Below, piece after piece: positions 11,505-23,000 of a DNA stretch of 64,000 nucleotides. Below the pieces are notes generated by a model. The model worked only from the letters and a program-made list of their open reading frames with translations, did no database searches and was not told the origin of the DNA. The DNA comes from Neopestalotiopsis rosae (lineage: Eukaryota; Ascomycota; Sordariomycetes; Amphisphaeriales; Sporocadaceae): NCBI GenBank assembly GCA_023078685.1, contig JALGAS010000008.1, forward strand, positions 3,472,001-3,536,000, written 5' to 3'. Numbering within the stretch: the stretch's first letter is position 1; every line of letters starts with the position of its first letter. A program made the position numbers and the translations under genes.

Positions 11505-12774
11505 ATGTCTCCTACTCTTGAGCTCCTGGCCGAGCTGCAACAAGTTGCGCAGAGAGAAGCGAATGGCGACAAGTATGCCCATCTGGAGCTGCTCGAGGGC
11601 GTGCAAAAGCTGCAAAATCTCGTCACCACGCCGGCGGAGAAGATGATGAAGATGCGATTCCAACCTTACCAGAATGTGTGCGTGCGCGTAGCTCAAGAAA
11701 AGGGCATCTTGCAGACGCTGGCTGCAAAGCGCCGTTGCACTGCCCGCGAGCTGAGTGATGCCACTGGGGCCAAGGAGCTGCTTATAGGTACGGAACCAAC
11801 ACTCTTGAGGATGTTCAATAGCGTGACTAATGAGAGGTATCTTTAGTGAGGATAATGAGACTCATCACCATAATTGGGATTGCCGACGAGGTCGGGCCCA
11901 GCACATATCAGGCCAATGCAACGACGGACTTTAGTATCACAAAGGGAATCCTTGGCGATGTCAAGTTTTAGTAAGTGAATTTATATCAAAGAGAATATGA
12001 CTCGTTGCTAATTGTCATTCATTCAGCACCGACGTTGTTTTGAAGCTGTGCAGCAACATGGGTCCAATTGCCAAGTCCCACGACTTTGATGAAATTGACG
12101 TACCTACACTGACGTTTGGCAAAATAATGTTCAAATTTATGGCGGAGAATCCCGAATATAACAAGGCCTTTGACGATTTTATGGCAGCTCGGCGAGCGGC
12201 CACTTGGGACAGGTGGTTCGACATTTTCCCGGTCCGGGAACATATCAAGCCCTCCGACGTTGGCGATGTTCTGCTGGTCGACGTTGCCGGCGGCCAAGGG
12301 TACTGGTCGCAGCAATTCCACCAAGAGTTCAAAGACTACCCTGGACGCATCGTGGTGCAGGATCAACCCCAAGTCATTACCAAGCTCGACGACATTGAGA
12401 CAATGGCCTATGACTTTTTCACGCCGCAGCCACTGATTGGCGCCAAGATGTACTACTTCAAGCAAATCCTACACAATTGGGATGACGAAAAGAGCAGGGC
12501 AATCTTGAAGAATACTGCCGCTGCCATGAGCAAGGACTCGATTTTGCTAATCAATGATTATGTCCTCCCCGAGTCCAACGTCGGCATTCGGGCAGTCAAC
12601 ATGGACATTGCCATGCTCGTCATTCTTTCCGGCATTGAGAGGACCGAGTCGCAGTGGACACAACTGGTGGAATCGGCAGGTCTAGTCATTACAAAGATCT
12701 GGTACGCGGACGAGAAGAAGAATGAAGGATCCGAGGCCGTGATTGAGATCCGCCTCCCAGGGGATCGGCAATAG
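11505..12774 (+). CDS. SAM-dependent O-methyltransferase (COMT-like)
   Basis: Predicted to methylate a hydroxyl group of a small molecule using S-adenosylmethionine; such enzymes are common in fungal secondary metabolism. Exons 11505-11787, 11847-11970, 12027-12774 (introns 59 and 56 nt) give 384 aa, the usual size. It has an N-terminal helical dimerisation and winged-helix part (residues 1-130). The SAM-binding motif I 'VDVAGGQG' is at residues 220-227, a motif II-like acidic 'FTPQPLIGAKMYYFKQILHNWDDE' region follows, and the presumed catalytic-base His285 lies in 'LHNWDD', as in plant COMTs. The downstream 'VILSGIERTESQW' also matches the family. Substrate unknown; the neighbouring transporter and esterase may act on the same compound. 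Confidence 0.88.
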
Positions 12775-13496
12775 AAATGAAGGATTTGGACGTTTGATTC
12801 GTTATCGAAGGGGGTTTGGACGTTGGATCAAGCTTCGATAACGGTTCTACCAGCTCCTTAATGCAGTATAATGGCTGTATTATAATACTACACAACTGAT
12901 GCAACCCCCAACATTCGAAAAATGACTGAATCATCCATTTCAAACACCCGGACCCAGCAGTTTTGGTAGGCGAAAATGCTCTGTTCGGATGGAGCCGAAA
13001 GCACATGTTCCTCAACATAGTGTTGAGAAAAGCTTGGCGGAGCGGGACCTGCCCAAATAGGTAGTTTCTTATGCATCAGATATTATTGATAGACACCCGT
13101 GAGAACTGCATCGGTCACCCAGATTTCCCATTTGAAATTTAAACATTTCGCTGCACTTCGTCCATGGTGGCTCTTTACTGCCAATGCGACACTTAAAGGT
13201 TCTGATCCCGGATGCTCTCACCAAACATGAGATCGTTCGCCTAATGAAAAGGGAACGTGGCCGATACCCGAAGTTTCGATTGAATGCCAAGCTGAGGAAT
13301 ATAATCCAAACCTAGGCCGCCCGGGTACTTCCCAGTCGTACTCACGTTTCGCAGGGTCGTGAGAGTTTGTGCTGTCTTGATCCTCAGGCAACTCGACTTG
13401 GGTCAACGGATTGGACTTGCGTCTGGCTCAGCAGGAAGTCATCAGAGGCACCGGATTCACGCATTACTCTGGCCTCGCACCCGCTGAGCAGTGAGT
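12775..13496. other. Intergenic region, O-methyltransferase to esterase
   Basis: About 720 bases with only short overlapping frames. The esterase promoter should lie in its right half. Nothing else recognised. Confidence 0.5.
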
Positions 13497-15317
13497 ATGA
13501 AGTCAATCAGCAGTCTGTTCCTCGGCGCATTGCTGGCAGGCGTCGCAAGCTCAGCAGCAACACGGCATCCCCGTGCGACGATAGACTCGGGGGTCGTCAT
13601 CGGATCAGTAACGACGCTGCCCTCGAACAAGACGTCGTACAACTTTTATGGCGTACCCTATGCGGCAAAGCCCGAACGCTTCCAGCCGGCTGTACAGCCC
13701 GAGCCTTGGACGTCGGCTCGCAATGCCACTGTCAAGCAGAATGTCGCTTGCTACCAGAACTACATCTACAATGCGGCAACGTACGATAACTTGATGACGT
13801 TGGTTGTGGGACCCAATACTGAACCCCCGGAAGAGCGCGAAGACTGTCTTACCCTGGATGTCTATGCTCCTCCGTTTGGCTCAAACGCAACGAAAAAGGC
13901 TGTGTTGTTTTGGATCTACGGTGGAAGCTATCGTACTGGAGCAAACACCAACCCCAATTATGATGGTTCGAGCTTTGCAGGAGATCAGGATGTCATTCTG
14001 GTCTCTCCAAATTGTGAGTGTATAGCGGCCACTGGGGGTTTACCCGGTCCACTATAACTCGGTATCCGTTAGCGCACTTGGCTTCCTAGAAGCTTGGAAC
14101 CGTCCTATACTCCTTCTGCATACCTCCGTTCCCCCGTCTCCTTCTTTTACTTTGATAAAAATAAAATACTGACGCAGTTTTCAGATCGATTAAATGTTCA
14201 TGGTTTCCCCGCAAATCCTCAATTGGAGGACCCAAACCAAAACTTGGGGTAAGATCGCTCGCAGTTGTCCCGGCATGAGACCCGCATGCTAACACGGCTG
14301 TTCTACAGCTTACTCGACCTGCGTCTAGCCCTCGAATGGACACGAAACAATGTGGCAGCCTTTGGCGGTGATCCAGAAAAGATTACTCTCATCGGACAGA
14401 GCGCCGGTGCCGCGATCGTCGACATGATGATCTCGGCGCCTCCAGATCCGCTCAACTTTCGCGCGGCCATAATGGAATCCGGCCAGGCCAGCTACAATGG
14501 CGGCGCCGCCGTTCCCGGCTGGGCATACAACACTCTGGCCAAGGATATCGGCTGCAACGGTACTGCTGCGGAAAAGTACACGTGCATGACGACCGCCTCA
14601 GCCAAGCGGCTGAAGAACGTGTCAGAGAAGCAAGGGATCTGGTTCGGCCCGCCCATCCAGGACGGCGCGACCTGGGCCAAGGCGCCGCGCCAGAACCGGC
14701 TGCACTCGACAAACGAGAGCTCCGTCATGGCCCGCGTGCCCGTGCTGCTGGGCAGCAACGCCGAGGAGGGCGCCATCTACACGACGGGCGTCCAGAACGC
14801 CGTCGCCTTTCTGCAGGAGCACTACGGCTTCAGCAAGGCCAAGGCCAAGGCCCTGCTCGAGTACTACCCCATCGCGGCCGGCGGCCGCATCCAGACGCCG
14901 CAGGACCAGGCCACCGCCGTCATGACCGAGTCCTCCTTTGGCTGCCCGGCGGGCTTTGTGTATAACGACTCCCTGTCCGTCGGCATCCCGTCCTGGCGGT
15001 ACTACTTCAACGCCAGCTTTCCCAACTCGGAGCTCGTCCCGGGCGCCTACCACGCCTCCGAGATACCGCTCATCTTTGGCTCCTACCAGCGCGAGAATGC
15101 GACCGATTTCCAGGCCAGCCTGTCACAAGACATGCAGCAGGCCTGGAGCAGGTTTGCCAAGAACCCCACTGCAGGTCCGGGATGGCGTCAAGACGCCGTT
15201 GCCGTGTTTGGAGGCAATGCGAGTCCCGGAGAGACGGACGAAGGCCGTCCCACCATGACGTTGGCGACGACAAGCTGGATGGACCAGAGGTGTGCGCTTT
15301 ATAAACCTAGCACGTAG
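13497..15317 (+). CDS. Secreted type-B carboxylesterase/lipase
   Basis: An alpha/beta hydrolase predicted to cleave carboxylic esters outside the cell. Exons 13497-14013, 14185-14248, 14309-15317 (introns 171 and 60 nt) give 529 aa. Residues 1-21 form a signal peptide ending 'GVASSAA'. The catalytic triad can be read: Ser225 in 'GQSAGA', Glu346 in 'SNAEEG', His442 in 'GAYHASE'. The oxyanion-hole segment appears as 'FWIYGGSYRTG', and the conserved 'EDCLTLDVYAP' is present. ATG 13497 directly precedes the signal sequence; the two codons upstream in frame have no ATG. Many N-x-S/T sites fit secretion. The middle exon is only 64 nt but supplies the conserved 'YRLNVHGFP...QNLGLLD' region. It is third in the transporter/methyltransferase/esterase row. 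Confidence 0.9.
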
Positions 15318-15689
15318 CTCACAATCTGTTGATGACAATTGAACTATCACGTATCTCACGACATTGCATTTGTGTAGTGAAAACAACTAAGAAGTGCTCT
15401 TTGGTATTATCTGTCCTTTGGACAAGCATGAAGCTACTGGCAGCTGAAGCCTTCTGCGAAGAGAAAGAACGCCAGAATATGCACAGCTTTTGTCATCGTT
15501 GAACTAAAAGATTCGATTTCTAAGAAGAAAAGGAACGAACGAGGACACTGACGGAAAGGCGCTAAGAGTCCTAATGCACACATGGGGGGTCCAAGTTAAG
15601 GTTGCGCTTCGCGCCGACCCATCCATGTTGTTAGGCCTCGAAGCCTTTTTTCCTATTTCTGTTACCGCGTGCCTCTGGGCAGGTCTGGC

Positions 15690-16632
15690 TCAGTCTTTCG
15701 CTTGAAAGATGTGAATCCCGTGCTTGCCACGAATTTCTGTCTCAGAATTAGAGCAGCTTAGACGGTTCTGAAGGCGGTCTCGGATGTTGGGAATCTCTTT
15801 GATGATTTGGGTTGCTTCACAAAAATGTTCTCCGGTGAAATAGCGTTCCTCGCCTTCGATAAAGGTATTCCAGGGCTCCGAGTGACTAGAGCATGTTAGC
15901 ACGTAGAAGTCGGTTGCGTGAGTAGTGACTTGACTTACGAGTCGTTGAAAATCCGGCGACGACAGAGATAGACGCACAGCTGCTTGTTCCAATCGTCGTA
16001 GGCGTCGACCCAGGCTTTGTCGGAACGATTGTAGGCTTTGGTCATCAAGTGGTCCTGAGGTCCATTGTCGCCACTTCTGAAATCGATATAGGTGGCTGGG
16101 ACACGCCTACCCTTCTTGTCATAGAATTCATGTATAACTGTCTGCTTTAGCTCGTCAAGGTTTGCAGCTACGAAGGCAGGTTGATGAGCCTTCTGTTCCG
16201 GCGGTGCCTTGTACCGCGAAGATCTGTCCAGGATCTCGGACGCAGCATCAGCCCAAGCATCGCCGCAGATATCGTCAAGGAAGTTAGGATCCTTCTTGGG
16301 GTTGGGCAGGTCCTATCTTAGTCAGCTATGAAATCTTCAACATAGTTCCCTGCATATTATACCTTCTTGAAAACACCAATTTGGACCATGATCTCGGTCG
16401 CCTTGGGCTTTACAAACCTAGGAGCTTGAAGGGGATCCCTGCTGTTCCAAAACTCGAAGACATTCTCATCCACAGCGACCTCGAGCTCCTCATCGATGAG
16501 TTCCATAGCATCCGCCATGTGATGCTTTGCCCAAAGAATGAACACGCAACGAATATCCTCCTTCAATTCTTCACTGCAATCGGCGAAACTGGCGATGGGC
16601 TCGCCCTCCAAATGGTAGGTCATTCGCGGCAT
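15690..16632 (-). CDS. Copy B of an unrecognised paralogue pair, intact
   Basis: I do not recognise the family. Exons 16632-16363, 16312-15939, 15885-15690 (introns 50 and 53 nt) give 279 aa without signal peptide or membrane segment, so probably intracellular. Both introns sit where they do in the broken plus-strand copy at 3621-4621. Visible features: an acidic N-terminal helix region ('ELKEDIRCVFILWAKHH'), 'KPKATEIMVQIGVF' before intron 1, 'IHEFYDKKG', the Cys-rich 'QLCVYLCRRR', and 'SEPW' after intron 2. The codon aligned with the TAG of the other copy is TGG (Trp) here. It is inverted relative to copy A, with the 7-TM, MFS, methyltransferase and esterase genes between. It could belong to a lineage-restricted accessory family. 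Confidence 0.75.
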
Positions 16633-17819
16633 CTTAACAGCAGCGGAATGGCGGCTGTGGAATGGTGAGATGAGAAGGTTGCGATTGGAAAATGCGGCTG
16701 CCCATTGAAGAACAGGCAGGTGGTCAAGATTGAAATAGCTTCAAGCGTGTGAAAATTGGAACGCTGGGTTGCGTGGGTAGGTAGGTAGCTTCTGGCAGGC
16801 GGGGCAGGAGCAGATGAAGATGGAAACAAATTAGGACAGTGAGTGGTCAAGATGGTCCAAAATCTTAAGGAATTTCTCCCTTCAAGTCAGTATCATGCCT
16901 GCCAGTAGGAGCCCAAGTCGTCGAGACGAGGCTACTCTATAGTATCATTGATTTCCTGAAAATTTCAGCTGACGCACTTGTCTTCTATCTTCTTGGTAAT
17001 AATAACAATGAAAAGCCCTGCAAAGTTATCCCCCTTTGGCTTTTCTCAGCGCCTTTTGGGTTATGCTCATGACTGCTTGTGTTAACGGTCCATTGATCCA
17101 CGAGAACTGGCCGGTGTGATAACTTCACTTGGTAAGGCTGATAATGAACCTCTCCAACCCCACGGTACCTGAAGCTGGACGAAGACTGCACCTACTTAAC
17201 AGCCAGCTTGCTGCTCTTGCTCCTCTTTCTACTCAGCAGGCCGTATGGCTGTGCACTGCTCTGCTTCTTCACCACTTTCGCGACATTTGCAATTCTCGAA
17301 GCTCAAACAGCTGGTCCAAGATTTGATGAAGGTCATTGGAGAATACGCAACGTCCATGGCGCGTCGATTCAGAGACGCAAAGGCACTTCAATCTTGTCTG
17401 GCCATGAAGCTTCGTGGAAAACATGTTGCATTCGGCGAGTTCAGGGTCGCTCCTGACCACTTTGGCAGTGCCCATGACCCTGCATTGTGACAAAGCCAAA
17501 ATTAACCGAAGGAACTTGAGCGAATACGACTATGGTGCGTTTCCCTAGCCGAGATATAATAAACAATTGGCAATCACGGAATGCGTTAGGGGGGGAAATG
17601 TTGGTGATCGATCATGTTCCAATGATTTGCATCACGTGAACAAGGCAACGACGGTCGTCTAGCAGGCACCAAATTGAAGGGCATCGAGCGATGGCAAGTG
17701 GGGACCGCCTGTTTCCTCGCATTCAACATAATCCTCTACCAAAATGACCTGAAAAGGCAGCACAGAGAATATATCAAAGCCATTGATCAACCAAACAAGG
17801 AAGCAGGGAAGCTGCAAAG
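16633..17819. other. Divergent intergenic region upstream of the ARL2 gene
   Basis: Holds the promoters of copy B (minus) and of the small GTPase (plus). Open frames at 17129-17499 exist on both strands and resemble no family. No RNA gene seen. Confidence 0.5.
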
Positions 17820-18613
17820 ATGTTGTCGATTCTCCGGAAAGCCAGGCTCAAGGATAAGGAGATGAGGATCCTGATGCTGTAAGCAAGCCTTGAAGGTTCG
17901 GCGCTGCCAGAACTTGACTAACCTGCTGCAGTGGACTCGACAACGCGGGGAAAACGACAATCGTCAAGAAGATTATGAATGAGGATGTCAATACGGTCAG
18001 CCCGACATTGGGATTCATCATCAAGACGATCGACTATGAAGGGTACGTGCTTGGGGCAGGCAAGAGTTGCAATGTGCGTCTCGACTGACACGATGACAGG
18101 TACAAGTTGAACATCTGTGAGTTGCCAAGAACAACATAGAACATTTAAAGCACAGCTACTGAATGCCGCAATCTCAAACAGGGGATGTTGGTGGGCAGAA
18201 GACATTACGATCCTACTGGAGGAACTACTTTGAGAAAACGGATGCTCTGATATGGGTCGTGGATGCGACAGACCGTCTGAGAATTGACGATTGTAGGGAA
18301 GAATTACACGGTCTCCTGCAAGAAGAGGTACGTTGGCTACTTGAATTTTGGAGCCATCCAGCTGTGCTGCACGAGGGTAAGCCCGCTAACCTGTAGCAAG
18401 CGACTGTCGGGCGCGAGTCTCTTGGTGTTTGCAAACAAGACTGACGTCCAAGGGTGCATGGACGAGGACGAGATTTTGCAAGGTCTGCGATTGAAGGACA
18501 TTCGGACTCACCGGTGGCAGATCTTGCAGTGTAGCGCCATGACGGGGAGAAATCTCAAAGAGGGGCTCGCGTGGGTGGTCGAGGATGCGAAAGCAAGGCT
18601 GTTTCTCTATTGA
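17820..18613 (+). CDS. ARL2: ARL2-type small GTPase of the ARF family
   Basis: ARL2 (Cin4 in budding yeast) works with tubulin-folding cofactors in microtubule biogenesis. Exons 17820-17878, 17932-18042, 18100-18116 (only 17 nt), 18182-18327, 18401-18613 give 181 aa, close to the family's 184. G-boxes can be read: P-loop 'GLDNAGKTT' (21-29), switch I 'SPTLGF', switch II 'WDVGGQK', 'NKTD', and the final 'CSAMTG'. '[20 protein letters not shown]' and '[10 protein letters not shown]' are diagnostic for ARL2 over ARF1. There is no Gly at position 2 (starts Met-Leu-Ser), so no N-myristoylation is expected, in keeping with the non-myristoylated behaviour of ARL2. The last intron needs the acceptor 'gcaag' at 18400 rather than the nearer 'gtag' to keep frame. 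Confidence 0.93.
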
Positions 18614-20025
18614 GATGCACCAAATCACCGACAATTGATGATGACCTGGGCATACGATCATCGTGACATCGTCACAGCTGGAATACGACCACGATCGACA
18701 TTCGGAAGGTGTTTGTGGGGGAATTGGGCTCCGGATGGGGTCAGGCTTGCTGCCTAGGCGGATCTTTGCGCCTCGAAAGCTCAGACCGTGCTGTGAGGGA
18801 CCTCCATGTAGGGGAGGGAAAGGGGTCATATTTCTTCTTGCGCATGGGAGAGAAAATAAACAAACGATTGTGGTCTATGGGCAAGGTAATTGAGCCATAT
18901 AATCAAGCAGGACATTGAATAATATTCTATGACGTTCAGCTTAGTCCCAACCCAATCGCGTTCGCCGTCGGACATATTCTAGGTACATGTGTGCCTACAT
19001 ACATTATCTTGCAGACGCAGGGGTTACCCTCTCAGACATCAGCCGACTGAGATGACTGGGATACGATGTAAAGTGAAACAAAACTTCTTGTCGTCACGTC
19101 CAAGCTATCAAGTTTCCATGTGCTGAAAAGAATACATTGGAATTTTGTTTCGAGATAAAACAGGTGTCACCCAAGGAATAGGCAATCATGTGAATCTCGC
19201 CATTTAGTGATGAGCCACATCATATAAACCCAGAAAGACTTGCACCGCCCTGGCAGTTCTCCATGTTGGGTTTTGAGGAACTCCTGATGAGCCAAAAGAA
19301 CTGTGGGCTCGCTCTAGCCTGGAGAAGCATCGCGGGTCAAACTAGCCTATCCCGTTGCCTTGTTTACCTCGAGCAAGCAACAGTCAAATTGCAATAGTTC
19401 GAGTGAGAAAACAAAACAAGAAAAAAAGAAAATGCCGCGTTCCTGTTGGTTTTCTTTTGCGGAAAGCTTATTCTTCCATGTGCCAAGGATCATCAGATGT
19501 TGGAAACACTTGTCATTGGGACCAATTGGGTGCTTTATGGGACGGCATCTGTCGTTTTGAGCCCCAGAATTATTACCTTAGTTAAGGGTTCCAGGATGCA
19601 GTAGAGGGCAGAAAAGCCAGCAGATAGGCGGACAGCACACTGAGAGGCGCAATGGTTGGAACCCACTTTGGCGGCTCCAGCTCCCTTAGCTCCCCTCTCC
19701 CAGGCAAACCAGGCCAAGTTGCTTGGTAACCGAGAGCGCCCGCTTTCAAAACAAAAAGCCGCCGTACCATAAACTTGCATTTGCTCTCAGCTTAGGTTTG
19801 CGCCGAACGCCCGACTTTGCGATCTGCCTCCTTCATCAAGGTTTTCTACCACAGGAGTACCCAAGCAGGTGAAAACAAAACAATATACCGGCCAACCAGC
19901 TGCACGCGCGCCTCTATCGAAAAGAAAAGAGAAGAGAAAAGAACCGCCCTCTGTGACCCCGTCCATGTACACACCCATAAAATAATAGCTGCTGCCGCCG
20001 CCATCATCTCAACACCCAGAGAGCA
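18614..20025. other. Intergenic region before the DUF4045/gelsolin gene
   Basis: About 1.4 kb. The last 250 bases (A/G-rich 'gaaaagaaaagagaagagaaaagaacc'-type tract near 19920) look like a fungal 5' UTR. No supportable gene. Confidence 0.5.
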
Positions 20026-23000
20026 ATGTCCGAGGACGTCTCCAAGTTTCTGGAGCAGGTTCGCGAGCTTGGGGATCGACGAGCCGAAGAAGACGAAGCC
20101 CGCTCAAGAGAGCTGGAAGAGAAGATATTAGCAGACAGAAAGGAACGGCAAGCCCGTCGTGCAGGTACGAGCTAACTTACTATAATCTACTGTTTACCTT
20201 TGTTGTTTGTCTTGCTTGCTTTACATACATTTGGCTCTCGCGTCCGACCCTTCTATTCATTCATCCCATCGTTGTTTGTTGCACGCCGCAACATGGAAGC
20301 ACGGCTGGATAGTCTAGCACGGAAATCTACTTGCAATTGCTTCAGCCGCTGCCATTGGTACTGCAAAAGCACTTGCGAGTCATTGAAGTCACTCTAAAAT
20401 CGAGTCTTTTGCTTGTCGCGACTTGCCATGCACAAGTGCCCTCGCGCAGCTGCTTACCTTGTTTCGTCGTACAGAACGCGCCAGATCCATTTCCCCCCAG
20501 AAGTCATCACCAGTAAACACACCACCACCACCATCGGCCCCGCGCCCAACGACGCCTTTGCAGCGTCTCGAACCAGAAGCGTCACCCAGCTTCGACGATC
20601 CTCCCAAGAGTCCCCAGACTCCAACTCATGCAGATTCGTCCGACGCCATGGCAACGCAGAACTTATATTCCACCTCGGCGTCTAAAGAGAACGAGTCTCC
20701 CTTTGACGCCGACAACAAGCGCGCGAGCAATCCCCTGTCTCCGTCGAGAAGTGCAACGGTCAGAGGGCTGAGTTGGCAGCGGCGACCGAACTCGCAAGCG
20801 TCAAACGGGACAAGAAGTCGGCCGCTGTCTATGGTTGCAGCCGAAAATGCGGCCCGCTCCTCGACCACCCCATCCGAACCTACATCAGCCACCGAGGCCG
20901 TCTCTCGCGACCAGATTGCTTCAGCCCTGTCGTCCAAAGACCCTTCCTGGTTTCGTCAGACGGCAGACAGAGGCTCCTCGTCTGCTGCTTACAGAAAGAA
21001 TCAAGTAGAGGACGGTGATCGCACCGACACCTCTGCCATGAGCGCTCAACTGCACGGCTTGGCCCGACGACCATCGACAGACCCCACAAAGGACGATTCC
21101 GACTCTGGACCCAACTCTGGTGCTCCACCTGGACTGCTTGGATCACCAATGTCCCTGTCAACTTTGCAACGATTGGATCCTCCGAAGACGGAAAATGCCA
21201 TGGAGACGGACAATCCCCAAGAGCCTCAAGAATTGGCTTCCCCTTTATTGGGTCGCGCATTTCCTGTCCGCTCCGATCGGCCCAATTCTCCCACCAAGGG
21301 CTTAGGGGGGTTCGTACAAAGTGCTATGATGAAGCGCTCCGACAGCGTGAACAAGCGGTGGAGTCTCAAGTCACCCGAGGCTTTGCAGCGTACAAATACA
21401 ATTGCCTCAAACCGTCACAGCTATATTGGACCTCGTGGCTCAATCAGTCTTGGCAGAGACCAGTCCTTGGAGGGAATATTGCGACCTGGCTCCAGCCATT
21501 CACGACCAGGTTCTAGTCAAGGCATCAAGGACACTGCAGCCGAAGAGACATTGCCCACACAGACTGACGAACCTGCAAAGTCTCCGGAAGCCCCTCAAGA
21601 GCCCGAAGTTGTCGACGAAGAGAAAATGACACCACCAACTAGCCCTTCCAAGACAATGGACCCCCGAAGATGGAGTCCTACAAAGGCGAGTTGGCTCGAG
21701 TCAGCCCTCAACAAGCCCGAGTCGCCAAAGCCCAAGGTTGCACCCGCTCCAGTAAACCAACCCCCGTGGATGGCCGAGATCGCCAAAGCGAAAGCACAAA
21801 AGGCAGCGAACGCGTCCGGAGAGCTGGCAAGAGCTACCACGGTTTCCCATAAGCATCAAGTCAGCATCGGAGGTCTTGCACGAGCTTCCGCTCCCGGCGT
21901 CGGGGCTAGGCCATTGTCGACAATCAGCACAAGCGGCGCCGCGTCGCCACTTACACCCCAACGGACTGGTTTTGGAGGCTCGCGAAAGGGCTCCGTTGAT
22001 ACTTCCGCCAACGTTGATCCCCCAGCTGAAGTTGCGAAGCCCACTGAGCGCGCCAGAGCGGCCACAACTGCGGCCAGCACCAAACCCAAGCCCGAGGCGC
22101 CACCCAAGATGGACTTTAGAGCCAGCTTACAGGCCAGACCACAGCCCAAACACGAACCTGCCGGTTCGACTGACTTCAAGAACGTCTTCGGCAATCTCCG
22201 TAAGACCACAACTCAGAACTACGTCGCGCCTGATGAGTTGAAGGGCAATATTCTGCGTGGCAAGGCCGGTCTCAATATCACAGGTGGCCCGAAGAAGACA
22301 GAGCGGGTAGACGAATTCAAAGAGGCAATCTTGGCCAAGAAGAAGGACTTTAGCAAAGTCCAGTCGGAGGGCCGCGGCATCACTCGTAACTTGAGTTCGG
22401 CAAGCGAGCAACCCGTCCCTGAAGGTCTTGTCAAGAGTTTTGAGCTCGCTCGCTCAAAGTCTATCAAGCGTGACTCGACAATCTTGTCACCTACCCCTTT
22501 CGGAGCTGGCAGAAAGTCGATCAGCTCAACCGAGCGGCCAAGTTTGCATGAGAGACAAGCGTCTACTCAGGAAAACCCCATGCCTGATCGACGTCCGAGC
22601 ATTGGTACCCAGCGAGATTCGGCGAACGCAATCCCCACTGCTAAACCCTTTGGCACGACTGCGCCTACATCGACTCTACCGAAGGAGACAGGTGCGCCTG
22701 GGCGACTGCCAGGCAAGCTTGCAAACCGTTTCAATCCCAACCTGGCCGGTCTGCTCGCTCGAGGCCCTCCACCAATGGCAAGCGGAGCTTCCAAAGACAG
22801 CAGTTCTGCAGGGGATGACTCGGCCAGCACTGAACCGGCTTCAGGACCAAAGCTTACACACATGACCAAGGGACGTGCCAGAGGACCAAAGAGAAAGGCT
22901 CCCACATCTGCTGCCTCGACTGCAGCACCCACCAGTACAGCAGAAGACTCTACTCCCGCTGCCGAGGACCCAGTGGAAGTGAAAGCAGTGATGCCAGCCG

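Noticed and set aside
17129..17499. Overlapping frames upstream of ARL2
   Set aside because: Open on both strands, no family match, located in the promoter region.
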